A stretch of 64,000 bases of DNA, taken from positions 27,420,171-27,484,170 of the forward strand of contig NC_133227.1 of assembly GCF_040436345.1 (NCBI RefSeq), written 5' to 3'. Below, in pieces: positions 11,055 to 22,830 of the stretch. The position numbers and the translations under genes were made by a program. This stretch comes from Pagrus major. Lineage: Eukaryota; Chordata; Actinopteri; Spariformes; Sparidae. Under the pieces are notes generated by a model. That model worked only from the letters and a program-made list of their open reading frames with translations, was not told the DNA's origin and did not search any database. Each line of letters begins with the position of its first letter. The first letter of the stretch is position 1.

Positions 11055-11208
11055 TGTCCGATGCGTCCCTGAAGGCGGCCTTCAGAGGAAGTTTGGACGT
11101 GTTGCAGCGCTGCAGCTTCACACACGTTTCTGTCCACAAACACATCGACACAACACACTTCACCAAACTCGTCCACCTCCAGGTGACCGCCGTGTGCTCC
11201 GGTCGTTG
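11055..11208 (+). other. Putative noncoding first exon of the five-module gene (contains fragment copy 3)
   Basis: The sequence ends at a good donor, TTG|GTAAGT (11206-11214). The next good acceptor upstream of the 880-residue frame is TTTCTGTACACAG at 12719-12731, giving a 1.5-kb intron. Joining these creates an in-frame TGA in the only long frame through this exon, so the exon is untranslated if real. It carries ATGCGTCCCTGA, a three-codon upstream frame, and its 11055-11120 part resembles the fragments near the tRNA-Val genes (SDASLKAAF versus SDAYLKAPL). The true 5' end is unknown. Confidence 0.45.
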
Positions 11209-12731
11209 GTAAGTGCTCGTATGTTGTCACTCTCTGCCAAATGATTGATTAAACTGATTAATTGAACCGCTTCTGTCCACATGCTAACGTTAGCTTTCCT
11301 TTGAGGGGCTAATGTTAGCTTCAACGCCGATTTCGGTGTATTTTTTGGTTTGGAAAACAAGTGTGCAGGTTCGCTCTCAGCAGACAACACGGTCACCAGC
11401 GGGCGGTGGTGCTGTTTCACGTATTAAGCCGCAGGTTTGATATAAACTGAGTATTTTTGGACTTTAAAACAGAAGTTGTGTTTGCATGCGGCGGCCATTT
11501 TGTTGCATCCAAGTCCAGCTGGGAAAAATGACACTCGGAAATAAAGCGCTTTTAAAACTTAAATCATACTTTTAATAGAAAAACACGATGCAAGAGTGTT
11601 AGAGGTGAATGTACTCAGAAGAGGTATAGTTGAAGATGAAATTAATTTAAAATGAGTTACCAAATCCAAATGGAGTGAAAGTAAACAAATGGACTGAGAA
11701 GAAATACAATAATACAAACAATATGTGTGTTTTGTTTAATCTTGAGAGTGTTAACAACCTTTTTATTCAAAGACAAATAGGTTGTCTCGGTATAAAGTTT
11801 CTGAGGTGATTCATGTAATTAAATATGGGTTTAATTCTGTGAAATTGTTATTTAAATTGATAACAAAAAGAGTCACCTTCAAATTGTCAAAGAGTAGGAA
11901 ACAGACAGGATTGTTTTTAATGTTTGGTTTGTGACTTGTGAACAATATCTATCTATTACAAATGCACAATTTTGCTGTAGTGGTTTTTACTTGAGCAAAA
12001 GTACAGAAGTGTTATCAGCAAAATGTGTTTAAAATGTCACAAATAAAATTACCTTTTTTATATAAAGTGATCCAGTAACCCAGTATCGGTGACACACTAT
12101 ATTTGAAATGCTCGTTAATATTGTAAATGCTAATTTATTGATATGTTATATGTGTGTGAATATATTGTAGATGCTTGAGGTTTTAACTACTATATATTGA
12201 TAATAAATATATCAGTACATCTGAGCGATAGTGAGACGATTAAGAAGAAACAATAAAGCTCTGCGGCACAAATTTGTCTAGACTTCCTTAAATCACAGAT
12301 ATCTTAACACATGAGTGGCCTCAAACAGACGCTGCTCTCTGTCAAGGTTTAATCTTTAGCAACCTTGTGTTTTTCATATGTTCTGACCAACAATCAAAAA
12401 GCCAAAGATAAAAAACTTGAAATGGTATTAAACTTGAATAAAAAAGCAACATATCCTTGCACTTCAGAAGCTGGAACTGGAGAATAATTGACATTTTTGC
12501 TTATAAACGACTTCAACGATAAACAGATTTGATATTCCTTTTAACTGTCATATTTTGGCGACAGTGATTGTAGCATGGACATGTTTATACCAACACATCC
12601 AAAGAATGAGGCATCATAAATCTAGCAAGTTGATCCCACAGCTCCCATATTCAAAGGTTTTAGGATTATAAATAATAATGCCGTGTTAAATAACTTAACT
12701 CACTCAAGCTCAATGTTGTTTCTGTACACAG
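11209..12731 (+). other. Putative intron
   Basis: This is the interval between the GTAAGT donor and the pyrimidine-containing TACACAG acceptor. It is AT-rich and lacks long open frames. GCTAACGTTAGC near 11283 is a perfect 12-bp palindrome. Confidence 0.4.
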
Positions 12732-12819
12732 ACTGAGAAGATGCTGTGGTGATGCAGTAACAGTGGCGGTTGCTTGGACTCTGTTCTGAGGACTCTTTGG
12801 GGGATATTTGGATATCGAC

Positions 12820-15462
12820 ATGGATGGCATCGATGACTACATCTGGCAGCGCCGCATCCACCATGGCGTCAGGTATCAGAAAGGCGCGGTCCCGTTCCCA
12901 CAGTCGGTTGAAATTGGGCTGGAGTTCAACGCGGCACTGGAAAGGAAGGAAAAGTTAGATGAGAGTCTGCTGACGAATGGCGTGATGGTGGATATTTGTG
13001 ACTTTGCCAAAACGGTGACTAAGTCCGAGAAGTACTTCTTATTCGAAATGCTAGAGTTCAACTTTGACCTCGGCGTGGACATGGACAATGACAAGCAGTG
13101 CTATGAATACGCAACACGTATTCACGGTAAAATAAAACTTTTGAAGGAACAAATCAAGTTCAAAACTCAAAGATTTAGAGAAACGTTTCTGCTGCCTGAC
13201 CAAAACGCTATAATGAGGCTTAGTCAGTCAAAGAAAGGACGAGACTACTGCCCTAAAAGGAACAAAATCGTGGATGCGTCGGTCCTCACTGACGGCAGCA
13301 AGAACGGCCAATCTTCAGAAAATCAGATGACGGCGAGTAACGGAGCTGTGAGCAGTTCGTGCGTCATAAAGAGACGAGGAAGAGCAAAGCTAACGGGAGA
13401 TGCTTACCCTTTCTGTAAAGAACTTGGTGTGACTCTGATTTTCCAATCAGACGATCCACTGAGACAGAAACTGGACCGAAGTCTGGTGACCAACATTGTG
13501 ATGATGGAGCTGTTAGACTTTTCCAGAGTGCTTTGTGGAACTCACACTGGGATAGTTTGTGACTTAGTCAAGCAAAACTTCGGTCTTGAGTTGGATAAAA
13601 CGGTACTCCGTATGTGCGTGTCCAAGCTGACGGAGCGACGGTATACCTGCATAACAGCCGAGGCCAGGGACGCTTTCAGAAAGGAGCCTTTTAAAGTCAC
13701 AACCAAGAAACCGGAGCAGAATTGTAGAAAGAGGAAAAAACCTGACACCAATTCTAAAGAAGTGGAAAGACTAACAAAAGCCAGTGAGAGATGGGGAACG
13801 CTGACAAACGGGGACGACGATGGTGACCTTTCGTACATGTGTCCCGTTGATTTTGAGACAGAAATGCAGTCAGGAACAGAAGCAAAACCAGAAAAAATGA
13901 TGATTGTTTCTCCAGCAAAGTCTGCAGTGTCCATGGACGTAAAGCAGGAGGAGGAGGAAGCTTTTGTCTCACCTGTGCAGCCTTTAACAAACGGCCACAA
14001 CTCTAGTTCATTTAACCCTCGTCCAAAGACCACAACAACCCTCAGAGCAGTCTCAGATCTGATGTCTGAAGATACAAATGAGGACATAAATGTAAAAGAT
14101 CTGAAACAGAAGCTGTGGAGGAGGCGTGCACCTCGCTCGAAACAAATCCTGAAGTCGAGCAAAGTGAACGACTTGTTTACCCACTGCAGGAAGATCGCTT
14201 TAGACTTCAACGTCGGTTCAGGGAACAAACAGAACGTGGATCTGAAGCTGCTCACCAACCACGTGTTGTGGGAGATTTATAGGTTTGCAAACTTGTTGAA
14301 AAAAAGTGCACAGAGTTTCTTATTAGAAATTCTGGACGTCGGCTTCAACTTTGTCCTCCAAGATGAGACGCAGCAGCGCAATTTTATATATTACATGATA
14401 ACAAAGGAGAAGATTCTTCAGAGCAGCCCTGATAGATGGAAAATGGAGTTTCTCAACAGTCCTGTTCGGTTCCCCGAAGTTTACAACACGGTTGACATGA
14501 CAAGCGAGAGTCAAACGGTGGCGGAGCAGGAGCCCGGCGTGGAATCACCGGCCTCGGCTACAAACCAGCAGACCGACATGGAGCCACACCAGTTCTGTAA
14601 CAAGTTAGGGCTCAACCTTTGGTCGACAAAACAACGTCAGGCGAGCCAGAAGCTTGATCTGAACACCCTGACCACGGGCGCCACGCTCGAAATATTCAGC
14701 TTTGTCAGAGAGCTTTGTGGAGAAGTCCGTGAGGTAGTTAACGACATCCTTGAGCACAATTTTGATGTTGATCTTCAAAGTGGTGCGACAGAGGCTGCAA
14801 AGGTGATCCAGAGATGGTACACAACACAGAGATACTTGATAAAAAATCACTACAGAACACCAAAAGCAAACAGGTGGTTGAACGCGGTTGTCCCACTGAA
14901 GGGTCATGTGAAGCTTGGTCCAAAACCACCGACTCACAACCACCCGGAGGATCTGGATACAGAAGACGTGAAGCCGATCAGAGAGGCTTTGGATGCAAAA
15001 ATGCAACAGGTGAAAAAAGTCAACAGCTACTGCATCTGCAAAGAGATTGGACTGGACCTTGAGATCAGTAGAAAGTCAGAACCCAAAAAGAAACTCGATT
15101 TGCGATTGCTGACGAGAGGAGCCCTCCTGGAGATCCACCAGTACGTAGAACAAAACTCCAAGAGGTACGTTCCCAGTCTGTACGAGATTCTGGAGTACAA
15201 CTTCGATCTGAGCCCTCTGAAACACGGGAAGGTGGAGTTCGCCTGGTCCATCGCATCTAAGGCAGTCGTTATAGCAGACAAAATCAGCAGAAAGGGGGAT
15301 TATCTGAACAAAGTGTTTGAGTTGCCCTTCGAGGTCTCGCAGTCCCCGCAGATCAAAGAGGAACCGGAGGACGACTTCAGCGAGCCGGACCTTCACGATA
15401 ACTCGGACGTCGTGTTTGTTCGAGAACTGAAGGCCGTTGACATCGAAGTCGAGATTGAGTGA
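12820..15462 (+). CDS. Unrecognised 880-residue protein with five ~80-residue repeated modules
   Basis: One uninterrupted frame starts at the first in-frame ATG (12820, context gacATGG); an in-frame TGA lies at 12787. Two tiny upstream frames (12740, 12752) follow the putative acceptor. The protein contains five diverged copies of a module at about residues 30-115, 198-277, 455-533, 592-673 and 737-822. The shared pattern is C-K-x-(I/L)-G-L-x-L, a basic spacer, KLDLxLLTxGxLxEIxxF, then about 12 residues and (L/V)xEILExNFDL, predicted to be mainly helical. Linkers are Lys/Arg-rich (RKRKKPD, WRRRAPRSK) or acidic. Two SUMO-type sites, VKQE (Lys375) and IKEE (Lys846), the latter near an acidic tail with DVVFV, suggest a nuclear protein. 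No enzyme motif, zinc finger or membrane segment is seen. I do not recognise the family. The length and preserved repeats argue for a functional gene. Confidence 0.85.
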   Translation: MDGIDDYIWQRRIHHGVRYQKGAVPFPQSVEIGLEFNAALERKEKLDESLLTNGVMVDICDFAKTVTKSEKYFLFEMLEFNFDLGVDMDNDKQCYEYATRIHGKIKLLKEQIKFKTQRFRETFLLPDQNAIMRLSQSKKGRDYCPKRNKIVDASVLTDGSKNGQSSENQMTASNGAVSSSCVIKRRGRAKLTGDAYPFCKELGVTLIFQSDDPLRQKLDRSLVTNIVMMELLDFSRVLCGTHTGIVCDLVKQNFGLELDKTVLRMCVSKLTERRYTCITAEARDAFRKEPFKVTTKKPEQNCRKRKKPDTNSKEVERLTKASERWGTLTNGDDDGDLSYMCPVDFETEMQSGTEAKPEKMMIVSPAKSAVSMDVKQEEEEAFVSPVQPLTNGHNSSSFNPRPKTTTTLRAVSDLMSEDTNEDINVKDLKQKLWRRRAPRSKQILKSSKVNDLFTHCRKIALDFNVGSGNKQNVDLKLLTNHVLWEIYRFANLLKKSAQSFLLEILDVGFNFVLQDETQQRNFIYYMITKEKILQSSPDRWKMEFLNSPVRFPEVYNTVDMTSESQTVAEQEPGVESPASATNQQTDMEPHQFCNKLGLNLWSTKQRQASQKLDLNTLTTGATLEIFSFVRELCGEVREVVNDILEHNFDVDLQSGATEAAKVIQRWYTTQRYLIKNHYRTPKANRWLNAVVPLKGHVKLGPKPPTHNHPEDLDTEDVKPIREALDAKMQQVKKVNSYCICKEIGLDLEISRKSEPKKKLDLRLLTRGALLEIHQYVEQNSKRYVPSLYEILEYNFDLSPLKHGKVEFAWSIASKAVVIADKISRKGDYLNKVFELPFEVSQSPQIKEEPEDDFSEPDLHDNSDVVFVRELKAVDIEVEIE

Positions 15463-17640
15463 AGTCGTAACTCCTGTTTTCATTGTAGAAATTGGTGCTC
15501 GTGATGATTTATAGGGCTGGGTTTTAAAAAAAAAACATTTTGATATCTATTCATATAATCCTGAGATTGATCGTTAATTTCCCTTTTCACCCGCCAAGCA
15601 CAAGATGTGGGTAGATCCTTCTTTGGTCGCACACTGACGGATTAATGTTTGTATTAAAACAGTCCTGTAATTACAAAAAAAGTGCTTCATGGTGCATTCA
15701 GGCGCACCTTGTAAACTCTGTAATGTACTCGAATGGCCACAAAGGTTGTTAAAACGGAGAAACTGACATTTTTGGATCACGTTTTGAATTTTTGCATTAA
15801 AAATGGATTTGATCTCTATAATTAATAGTTCTTTACATCTTTTTTTTATTTTTATATATGCGTTATTGAAAGGTTATTGTATTCAACTGCATTAGTTATA
15901 GCTGAGTGGAGCCAATAACAAACTGACAACTGAATGTAAATATTTGATTTTTACTTCCTACTTCTGTCTCTGGAAGCGATTTCAATGGAAATGTTTTCTC
16001 CAACTCACATTATTTACATTAATGTTAAACATTATAGATGACGTCCACTTGATCTCTTTCGTTCTATTGAAGCTTGTAAAAAAAGAAAACTCTTCATCGC
16101 AGCTAAACTGAGGTAATACAAGGATAAATTCAGCCGGTTACTCCGGTTTGACAGTGTAATCTCATTTATACACGTTTTGTTTCTGCAGCGAGTAAAACAA
16201 AAGAAGTCATCGCATCATCTAATAAAGACGGTCGGTTATATCATTGGCTATATATCTCAGCTAGTTTACCATTGGTATATAAATGTGTCGTGTCTTATTT
16301 TCTTTCTGTTTTGTTGCCTTAAATCGTCCACACATTCGACACTAACACACACATCCACAGTCCTTAAATAACAAATCAAAAAACTAGGTAGGAAGCGTTT
16401 TGTACAATTACATCTTCATCTACAAAAGCAGCTCAGTAGAGTCTTGATGATTGAGCCTCATGTGACAAAGTTAAAGGTGGATTTGTTCTTGATTTGTGGA
16501 TGTTTGCATAAAAAGATGGATGTTCTTGTAAAAACAAGCTGCTGAATGTCATTTTATGGCCAAATACTTGTTTTTTTTTTTACAAAAGTGGATGGGAGCA
16601 TATTTTCCCACCTTGGTTGTTTTTGATTTAATTATCATGTTCTGTTGTTTGGACTTTTCTTTCGACTGCACATTAAAGCGTCTTTAATCTTCATTAAATG
16701 TTTGTTTCATTTTTTCCCCCTTACTTCCTCAGAGGGCATATTGTTTGTACTTCTTACTGTGCTATAATTTTGCAACATTTTGCAGGTTGTTTTGTTTATC
16801 TATCCGACATTAAATGAACAGAATCAGCAGCGTGCCATCCCATAATAATAATGACAGACTTCACTTCCTCATTATAATTGATTACATCACTAATACTGCA
16901 CATTAAGACTGAGTTAATGAAGTCAGCGTGCATTTAAATGATTCAATTTAAACATCAGCAATAATTACAAGAGACTAATTACGTTTCATTAGGCTGATTT
17001 TGCTTTTTGTCTTCCCATCGTGCTCTCTGTCACGACTCGTTTGTCTCCTGCCGGGCCGAACCACATTAAACAGGTGTTGATAGAAAACATGATTCTGATT
17101 CTCAGATAAACGAGTTGTTTCCGTTCGGCGGTCACTAGATGGAGCCAGAGACGTTTAAATGCAGCTCAGAGCTTTAGAGACTTATTAGAGAGAGATTAGC
17201 AGTATCTGATACATGTAAAAAGGTCCAATCGTGTTTTAATCAGCTACATAATTTTGCAAAAATCAGGTAATTTCTGTCATTCAATGATTATTTCATCTCT
17301 CCTTGACTGCTGTAACTCTGTAAGTCTTTCTCAAACATCCCAGCTTGACATTTAACAGGTTAAAAAAAAAAATGTGACCATGACGCATCTATTTTTAGCA
17401 TCTTCACATTGGTCACCTGTGTCTGTCAGTGCCTCACTTTAAATCACTTATTAAAACATTTATATAAAGCTGCTTTTAACACCTGATTTAGATGATTTTA
17501 GCTTTGTTTTATTAATCCAGGTTTTACTTATTTCATTTCCCTGTGTCACACTGCCGGCTGTTTATGTTTATATTTGCGATAACGACCGCGATTACTTGCT
17601 TTTCTGTGATTTTGTGATTCCTTGTTGATGAGTTGCATGT
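15463..17640. other. 3' flank of the five-module gene
   Basis: No further coding exon is supported. AATAAA at 16221-16226 and ATTAAA at about 15796 are possible polyadenylation signals. A run of ten A at about 15527 follows GGGCTGGGTTTT and may belong to an inserted repeat. Confidence 0.4.
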
Positions 17641-17677
17641 CGAGCACTTCTGTATTTAATAGTGCTATATAAAGGAA

Positions 17678-17714
<37 letters not shown>
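17640..17714 (+). repeat. Retroelement-like 3' tail ending in (ATT)n
   Basis: GAGCACTTCTGTATTTAATAG, then GTGCTATATAAAGGAAGTT, runs into about eleven ATT units (17680-17714). The layout of a 'GCACTT ... GTGCTATATAAA' end followed by a simple repeat is that of teleost LINE/SINE 3' tails, by recollection of the family. Confidence 0.6.
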
Positions 17715-17715
<1 letters not shown>

Positions 17716-17879
17716 ATGTATCATATGTATCAAAAGTGCAAGTACAAGTAAATTATACATGTATTTATATGTATACTATGGGTTGATCGATTATTAGATC
17801 TAATATTCAGCATTTTTCTGATCATCTGAATCAGTTTTTTGTTTGTTTTTTTCATGTTTTTTTTTATCTGAATGCTGAA

Positions 17880-18095
17880 AAAATAAATTAATTCAAATGC
17901 AGCATGTAATCTGTAAAGTAACTAGTAACTGAAGTTATCAAATAAATGTAGTGGAGTAAAAAGTGCAAGATTTGCCTCCAAAATGTAGTGAAGTGGAAGT
18001 ATAATGTAACAGAAAATGAAAATACTCATGTAAAATCTCAAAATTGTACTTAAGTACATTACTTGAGTAAATGTACTTAGTTACATTCCATCACT
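17880..18095 (+). repeat. AGTAAAAGTA-type dispersed repeat B, left arm of an inverted pair
   Basis: Contains AAGTAACTAGTAACTG, TTGCCTCCAAAATGTAGTG, TTGTACTTAAGTAC and ACTTGAGTAAATGTACTTAG. The same motifs recur in reverse complement in 18175-18370. Confidence 0.85.
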
Positions 18096-18174
18096 GAGTA
18101 GTTCAAACTGTCTCCACCTGCAGCAGCTCCAACAGTAAATTGCTGCTTTAACATTTATGCATCATTTTCAATCT

Positions 18175-18370
18175 AACTAAGTACATTTACTCAAGTACTG
18201 TACTTAAGTAGTAGTTTTGAGGTACTTTACTTGAGTATTTCCATTTTCTGCTACTTTACACTTCCACTCAACAACATTTTGGAGGCAAATATTGTACGTT
18301 TACTCCACAATGTTTATTTAATAACTTACTATAAGTTACTAGTTACTTTGCAGATTACATAAATTATTTC
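18175..18370 (-). repeat. Dispersed repeat B, right arm of the inverted pair
   Basis: The reverse complement of the element at 17880-18095: CTAAGTACATTTACTCAAGT, TTTTGGAGGCAAATATTG and AGTTACTAGTTACTTTGCAG appear in mirrored order. About 80 bp separate the arms, so the pair can form a large hairpin. Confidence 0.85.
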
Positions 18371-18489
18371 CTCAGCAATCGGATAAAAACAAAAAACAGT
18401 GATTCCTTTAACAAACAACTAAAAAAAAGCTGTATATCAGATCTCATAATCAGTCGTCCTACAGTTTACAGATATAATTACATATATAT

Positions 18490-18660
18490 TTTACTTTTAC
18501 TTGTACTTTTGATACTTAAGTAGATGTAATATCAGATACTTTAAGACTTTTACTCGAGTATTATTCATATGAGTGACTTTTACTTTCACCAAAGTAATAT
18601 TTCAGTACGATACTATTTTAAGTATGATTTCAGGGTCGAAATACTTCTTCCACTTCAGCT
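18490..18660 (-). repeat. Further minus-oriented fragment of repeat B
   Basis: TTTACTTTTACTTGTACTTTTGATACTTAAG followed by GACTTTTACTCGAGTA and ATACTTCTTCCACTT (quoted in parts) is the other end of the same family, in the same orientation as the arm before it. Confidence 0.6.
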
Positions 18661-21244
18661 TCGTCTCTTCAGGAAGTTATTGATTATTATTGTTGCTGGT
18701 TTTATTTCACATCACCTCCCTCTCAGTCTGCGAAGCTGCCAGCGCTCCCAGTCGTAACCCAGTTTGTTTCTCTGTGATGGATCTCGTGTTTCCTCACAGT
18801 TTATTATGAGTCTTAACCGAGTTTGTTCCTCTGTTTTCTGTTTTTTTTTCTTTTTCTTCCTGCTCGCTCGCTCCATCCCGGCTTTAATTCATCCTGTTTT
18901 ATAGGCAGGATGTTCACTTCAGAAAGCAGAGCAACCGAAGCCTGGAAACACAGGGGGGAACGTATTAAAGCGAAGCCAAATCACAGTAAATACCTGCCTC
19001 TCTCTCTCCTCACAGTGAGTCAGCCCACTCAGACTGGCAGAGTGCTGCCCTTGTTATCCCTCTTCACACACTTGTTTAACACACACACACACACACACAG
19101 ACACACACAGAAGTGACAAACCTCGGCAGGAAGAGACGGAGATGAACTGCAGCGAGACAGAAACCAATAACAAGGAGTGAGACTGTCAGCCAGACTCACT
19201 CTTTATACTGAAACATTTATTTTTATGCTCATTTTGAGAGGTCGATCCAGTACAGAGAAGATGTTGGAAACAGATTTTTAAATAAATAATCACATTAAGG
19301 CACCTGCTGCACTTCTTCTTCTTCCTCCTTTATTTCCTGCTGTCACCCTCCGTTACGTTCCTCGACTCCACCGGAAGGACCTAAAAATAAAGAATAAAAA
19401 TAGTGGCTGACAAGAGGAGATCCGGCGGTGTAACATCACTGTCGTATTACTGCAGGTGGCAAGCAGAAATGAGATGTCACAAGTTTCTTGAGTTACTGAC
19501 TAAAGAAAAGAGTAACTGGAGCTCTTTCTGTAGACTGAAACATCTGAATAAATGTTTATACAGATATTGATGATCTGAAGGGGATGAAACTTTCTGTCTG
19601 TGATGATCAAATACGTCCTGTCATTAAATAAAAGTAGCAGTAGCGTACCGTTACCACGATTACTTCATCACATATTGAAGTCCTATTAAAATTAGTTTTA
19701 ATCCATCTTATTAAGAATTTATCAACCAATTTTCACTGCAAATCCACTTTTTAAGAAATTGTAATCAACTTTTTTTTATAATTGTAGTATTGCCACAATC
19801 ATTTCTAACTTTTTTATGATCACCAACAGAATGTGGATAAACAGCAGTTTTGACGTTATGATTTCTGTGTATTGTGTTTGCCGAGGTATCTACCAAAGTT
19901 AGCATACTAATCAGCTACCACCACCTGTCTCCGGTAGGTAGCAGTTTCTCAATAGGTGTGTTGAAATCAATCTGTGATCTGACTGCAATGAATGGATCCA
20001 AAGGACGCCGAAATAACAACATCATAATGCCGCCTTGTAAAAAGCCCTAATTCATGCTTTGTCAAGTTCGTCGGCCAGACGACAAGAAAACAACTTTTAA
20101 AATGCTTGTTCCCTGAATGGAGTCCGGGTCGATCTGAGCTATGCTGTGCTGAGACGTATTTCCATGACTTACCATGTTGTCTGACTTCCTCGCTCACTTC
20201 CCTCCACGCCAGCTCCTTTTTCGTCCTGATTCGGTACGAGTAGATGCGTTATCGTACAGCTCAGGGTGTCCTCAAACAACTCACGATTAGTGATTATTAT
20301 CCTCTCCTCCATTAGCGAAGTTAACGTCATAACGTCAGTGTGAATGACAGCGCTGATAGGCTTTCATGATACAGCGTCACGAGAAATCCTCACTTGAGTT
20401 TTTCAATGTTTTCAACTCGCGCGACTGCGGTGGAGGTGGTGTGAATTTTCGCATGTTCACGTCATTCGCACTGCCCAGAGTGAATAAACACAAATTTGTG
20501 TTATTTCGTGATATGCTGCCCCTTCTCTGTTTTTACTTATTGCACCATAAAATCCATTTTGTGATAAAAACCTTTGTACTTGTAGTAAATGTGTCCTTTT
20601 TTTGAAGGATTCCTCATGTTTTTCCTCCACAAGAGTCAATAATTAAAGAGGAAAATGATGAATGAAAGTGTTGACAGCATTTTAAGATGCAAATTCAGGA
20701 GGCTTATCCTGCTTTTGATTGGCTGCTGTTATAAACTGGGATCAGACGATGAAGCACATGTTGCCTTTCACTCCCGTCTGGAGATAATTCTCAGGATCTG
20801 AACCTGTAAATGTGAGCGAAATGAAGACACGGTGGAGTGAATCTTTAAATCCCACGAGCTCTACGTGCAGGTAGCGGTGAGGCAGAGCGAGCCGTGCAGC
20901 TTCTGATACGAATAAAGGTTTTTTTTTTTTTTAAATATTTGGACGTGCCGCAGTGACAGACATTGGTCCCACCGGATTATGTCGGAGCTGTGCGGTGAGA
21001 CGGGAGAGTCTCTGAGCAGATTATGAATCAGGGTGAAAATGAGTGGGAGAGCAGCTGGAGAGGTGATGTGTGTGTCTGTCTGTGTGTTGTGTGTTGTGTG
21101 TTGTGTGTGTGTGTCCATATGTCAGTGCAGATGAGGCACTCTGGGGACTGAGTGTGTCGTGCCCGGGGAGTTGAATTTTCTATGTGTCAGTTTGTACTGT
21201 ACATCAAATATATAATATTTATCTGACCTGATGTCACACACACA

Positions 21245-21286
<42 letters not shown>

Positions 21287-22029
21287 GGTGAGGTGAAGAG
21301 AGGTCATATTAAAGACTCTGGTGTCAAAAATGTCTTTTGCAGCTGATTGTTGGAGCTTATTTTAATCTTTTTATATATATTGTGAGATAGTTTTTGATGT
21401 ACGGTGATGCAGCATGGCTTTGTGGGCTGAATCTTAAATCTTCTCACAAAAAGTTTCCCTCTGAAATTAACTGAAGTAGATATATAAAGAGGAATGAATG
21501 GAAATATGAAAGTAAAGTAAGTTCTCCTCCAGAACAGAGCGTACTGCAGACTACAGTCAGGACAGATTAAAAACAGACGACCTCTGGAGAGAAATCACAG
21601 CGGTCCGACTCATACTGGTCCGCTGAGAAAAAGGCTTTTCTAATATCCATAGTGACATGAAAGGAGTTTGAGACGGCTTCGTTTCCTCCATCAGCAACAT
21701 GGTGAGCAGCCTGTAAGGAGGTCAGGAGTCAGAGTCTGTCACAGCATCTCCACAACATCCCTTAAAATGATCAGAGGATCATTTCGCAGAGGAACCGCAC
21801 GAAGAAAGAAAAAGACAGCTGAGTCGAATGTTTTTCTTCTGAAGGTCCGACTCATTAAATCTGTGTTTCAGTGTCCTCAGGCTGCTAGTTACTGTGGTTA
21901 TGGCTAGTTGGCTGATGTTTTTTTTTTCCCCCGTTGTAAACTGAATTCATCGGCTTTGTTGTTGTCATTGAAACTGGACTTCAGGCAAAAAGAAAAAAAA
22001 ACAAGAAACTCTTTCATCTGGCGCTCGCA
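18661..22029. other. Gene-poor stretch with CA/GT microsatellites
   Basis: No gene supported. It holds (CA)n at 19080-19110, an imperfect GT array at 21067-21114 and (CA)n at 21235-21282. Open frames here are short and either pass through simple repeats or lack protein-like composition. Confidence 0.5.
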
Positions 22030-22215
22030 GCGTTAAAGGCACAGTCCAACATTTTGTGGAATCAGCTTGTGAGCCGTCTGCCCAAGAGCCCGAAGAGTAG
22101 ATCAGTTTTTGCTGAATGTATGTATGAAAGATGAGTTTAGTCTAGCTTAGCACGATGACTGGAAGCAGGGGGGAAACTTTTAGCCTGTTGCTATCTTCCA
22201 ACAGACTGTCAGAGT
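22030..22215 (+). repeat. Degenerate teleost dispersed repeat
   Basis: TTAAAGGCACAGTCCAACAT then TCTAGCTTAGCACGATGACTGG and AGCAGGGGGGAAAC follow the order of a repeat I recall as common in fish (a 'TTAGCTTAGCATAAAGACTGG ... GGGGGAAAC' family). Only one copy is seen here. Confidence 0.45.
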
Positions 22216-22704
22216 TACATGTTTAGTCTTTTTCGTTGGAAAGTTGCAAACATCAGTGATGTTTTTCTTGGTTTTTAAAATTTCAGTCCCGTTTTTCAGT
22301 GGATCTTTTTAAGTTCTTAGTCAGGTTACACAAATCATGGGTTTGTTTTGCTTTTATCCTGTCACTAAATAACCCACAAACACAAGAAAACTGATTCAAT
22401 CCAACATAAAACATGCAGGGAGACAAAAGAAATCAAAAATGTAGCTGTAAGCGACAAGCACGAGGCATAGTTTTAGAGAAGAAAGCTTGAAGGAGTTTGA
22501 TTACACCAAAATATATATTTTTTTCTCTCACCTGATTTTTTAAATTAAAAAATAAGCCTGCAGATGAGCTTTTACTGCCACTATTAGCTGGAAAACACAG
22601 TGGGTCCTATCATATAGTCTTACATGGTCCAAGTTTGTTTTGTGTGGGTACAATATTACTGCGAATGAACACTTAACAGGTTTTTCTGATTAAATATTCA
22701 AGTA

Positions 22705-22830
22705 CTTGGCAAGAAAATGCCACTTTGTGACCTGAAAATACTCTGCATGAGAGGAGCAGGAGCATAAAACTCAAAGTTCATTATCTTTTCAAAGAGCAAA
22801 GCACACAAAACTACATAAAAATTCCAAGTT
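22705..22830 (+). repeat. Dispersed repeat F, copy 1
   Basis: GGCAAGAAAATGCCACTTTG, TGACCT, GAGAGGAGCAGGAGCAT and AAAACTACATAAA match the sequence at 61390-61590 in the same order. A teleost-type fragment with CACCACCTATTGGCCAAATT follows at 22869-23000. Confidence 0.65.

Noticed and set aside
10919-11212. A 97-codon gene upstream of the five-module frame
   Set aside because: Ends at a strong splice donor, and splicing to 12732 gives an immediate TGA; better read as a 5' untranslated exon with a repeated fragment.
12808-12819. Starting the large protein four codons earlier, at TTG (12808)
   Set aside because: TTG is not a normal eukaryotic start; the ATG at 12820 has a good context and an in-frame stop lies just upstream at 12787.
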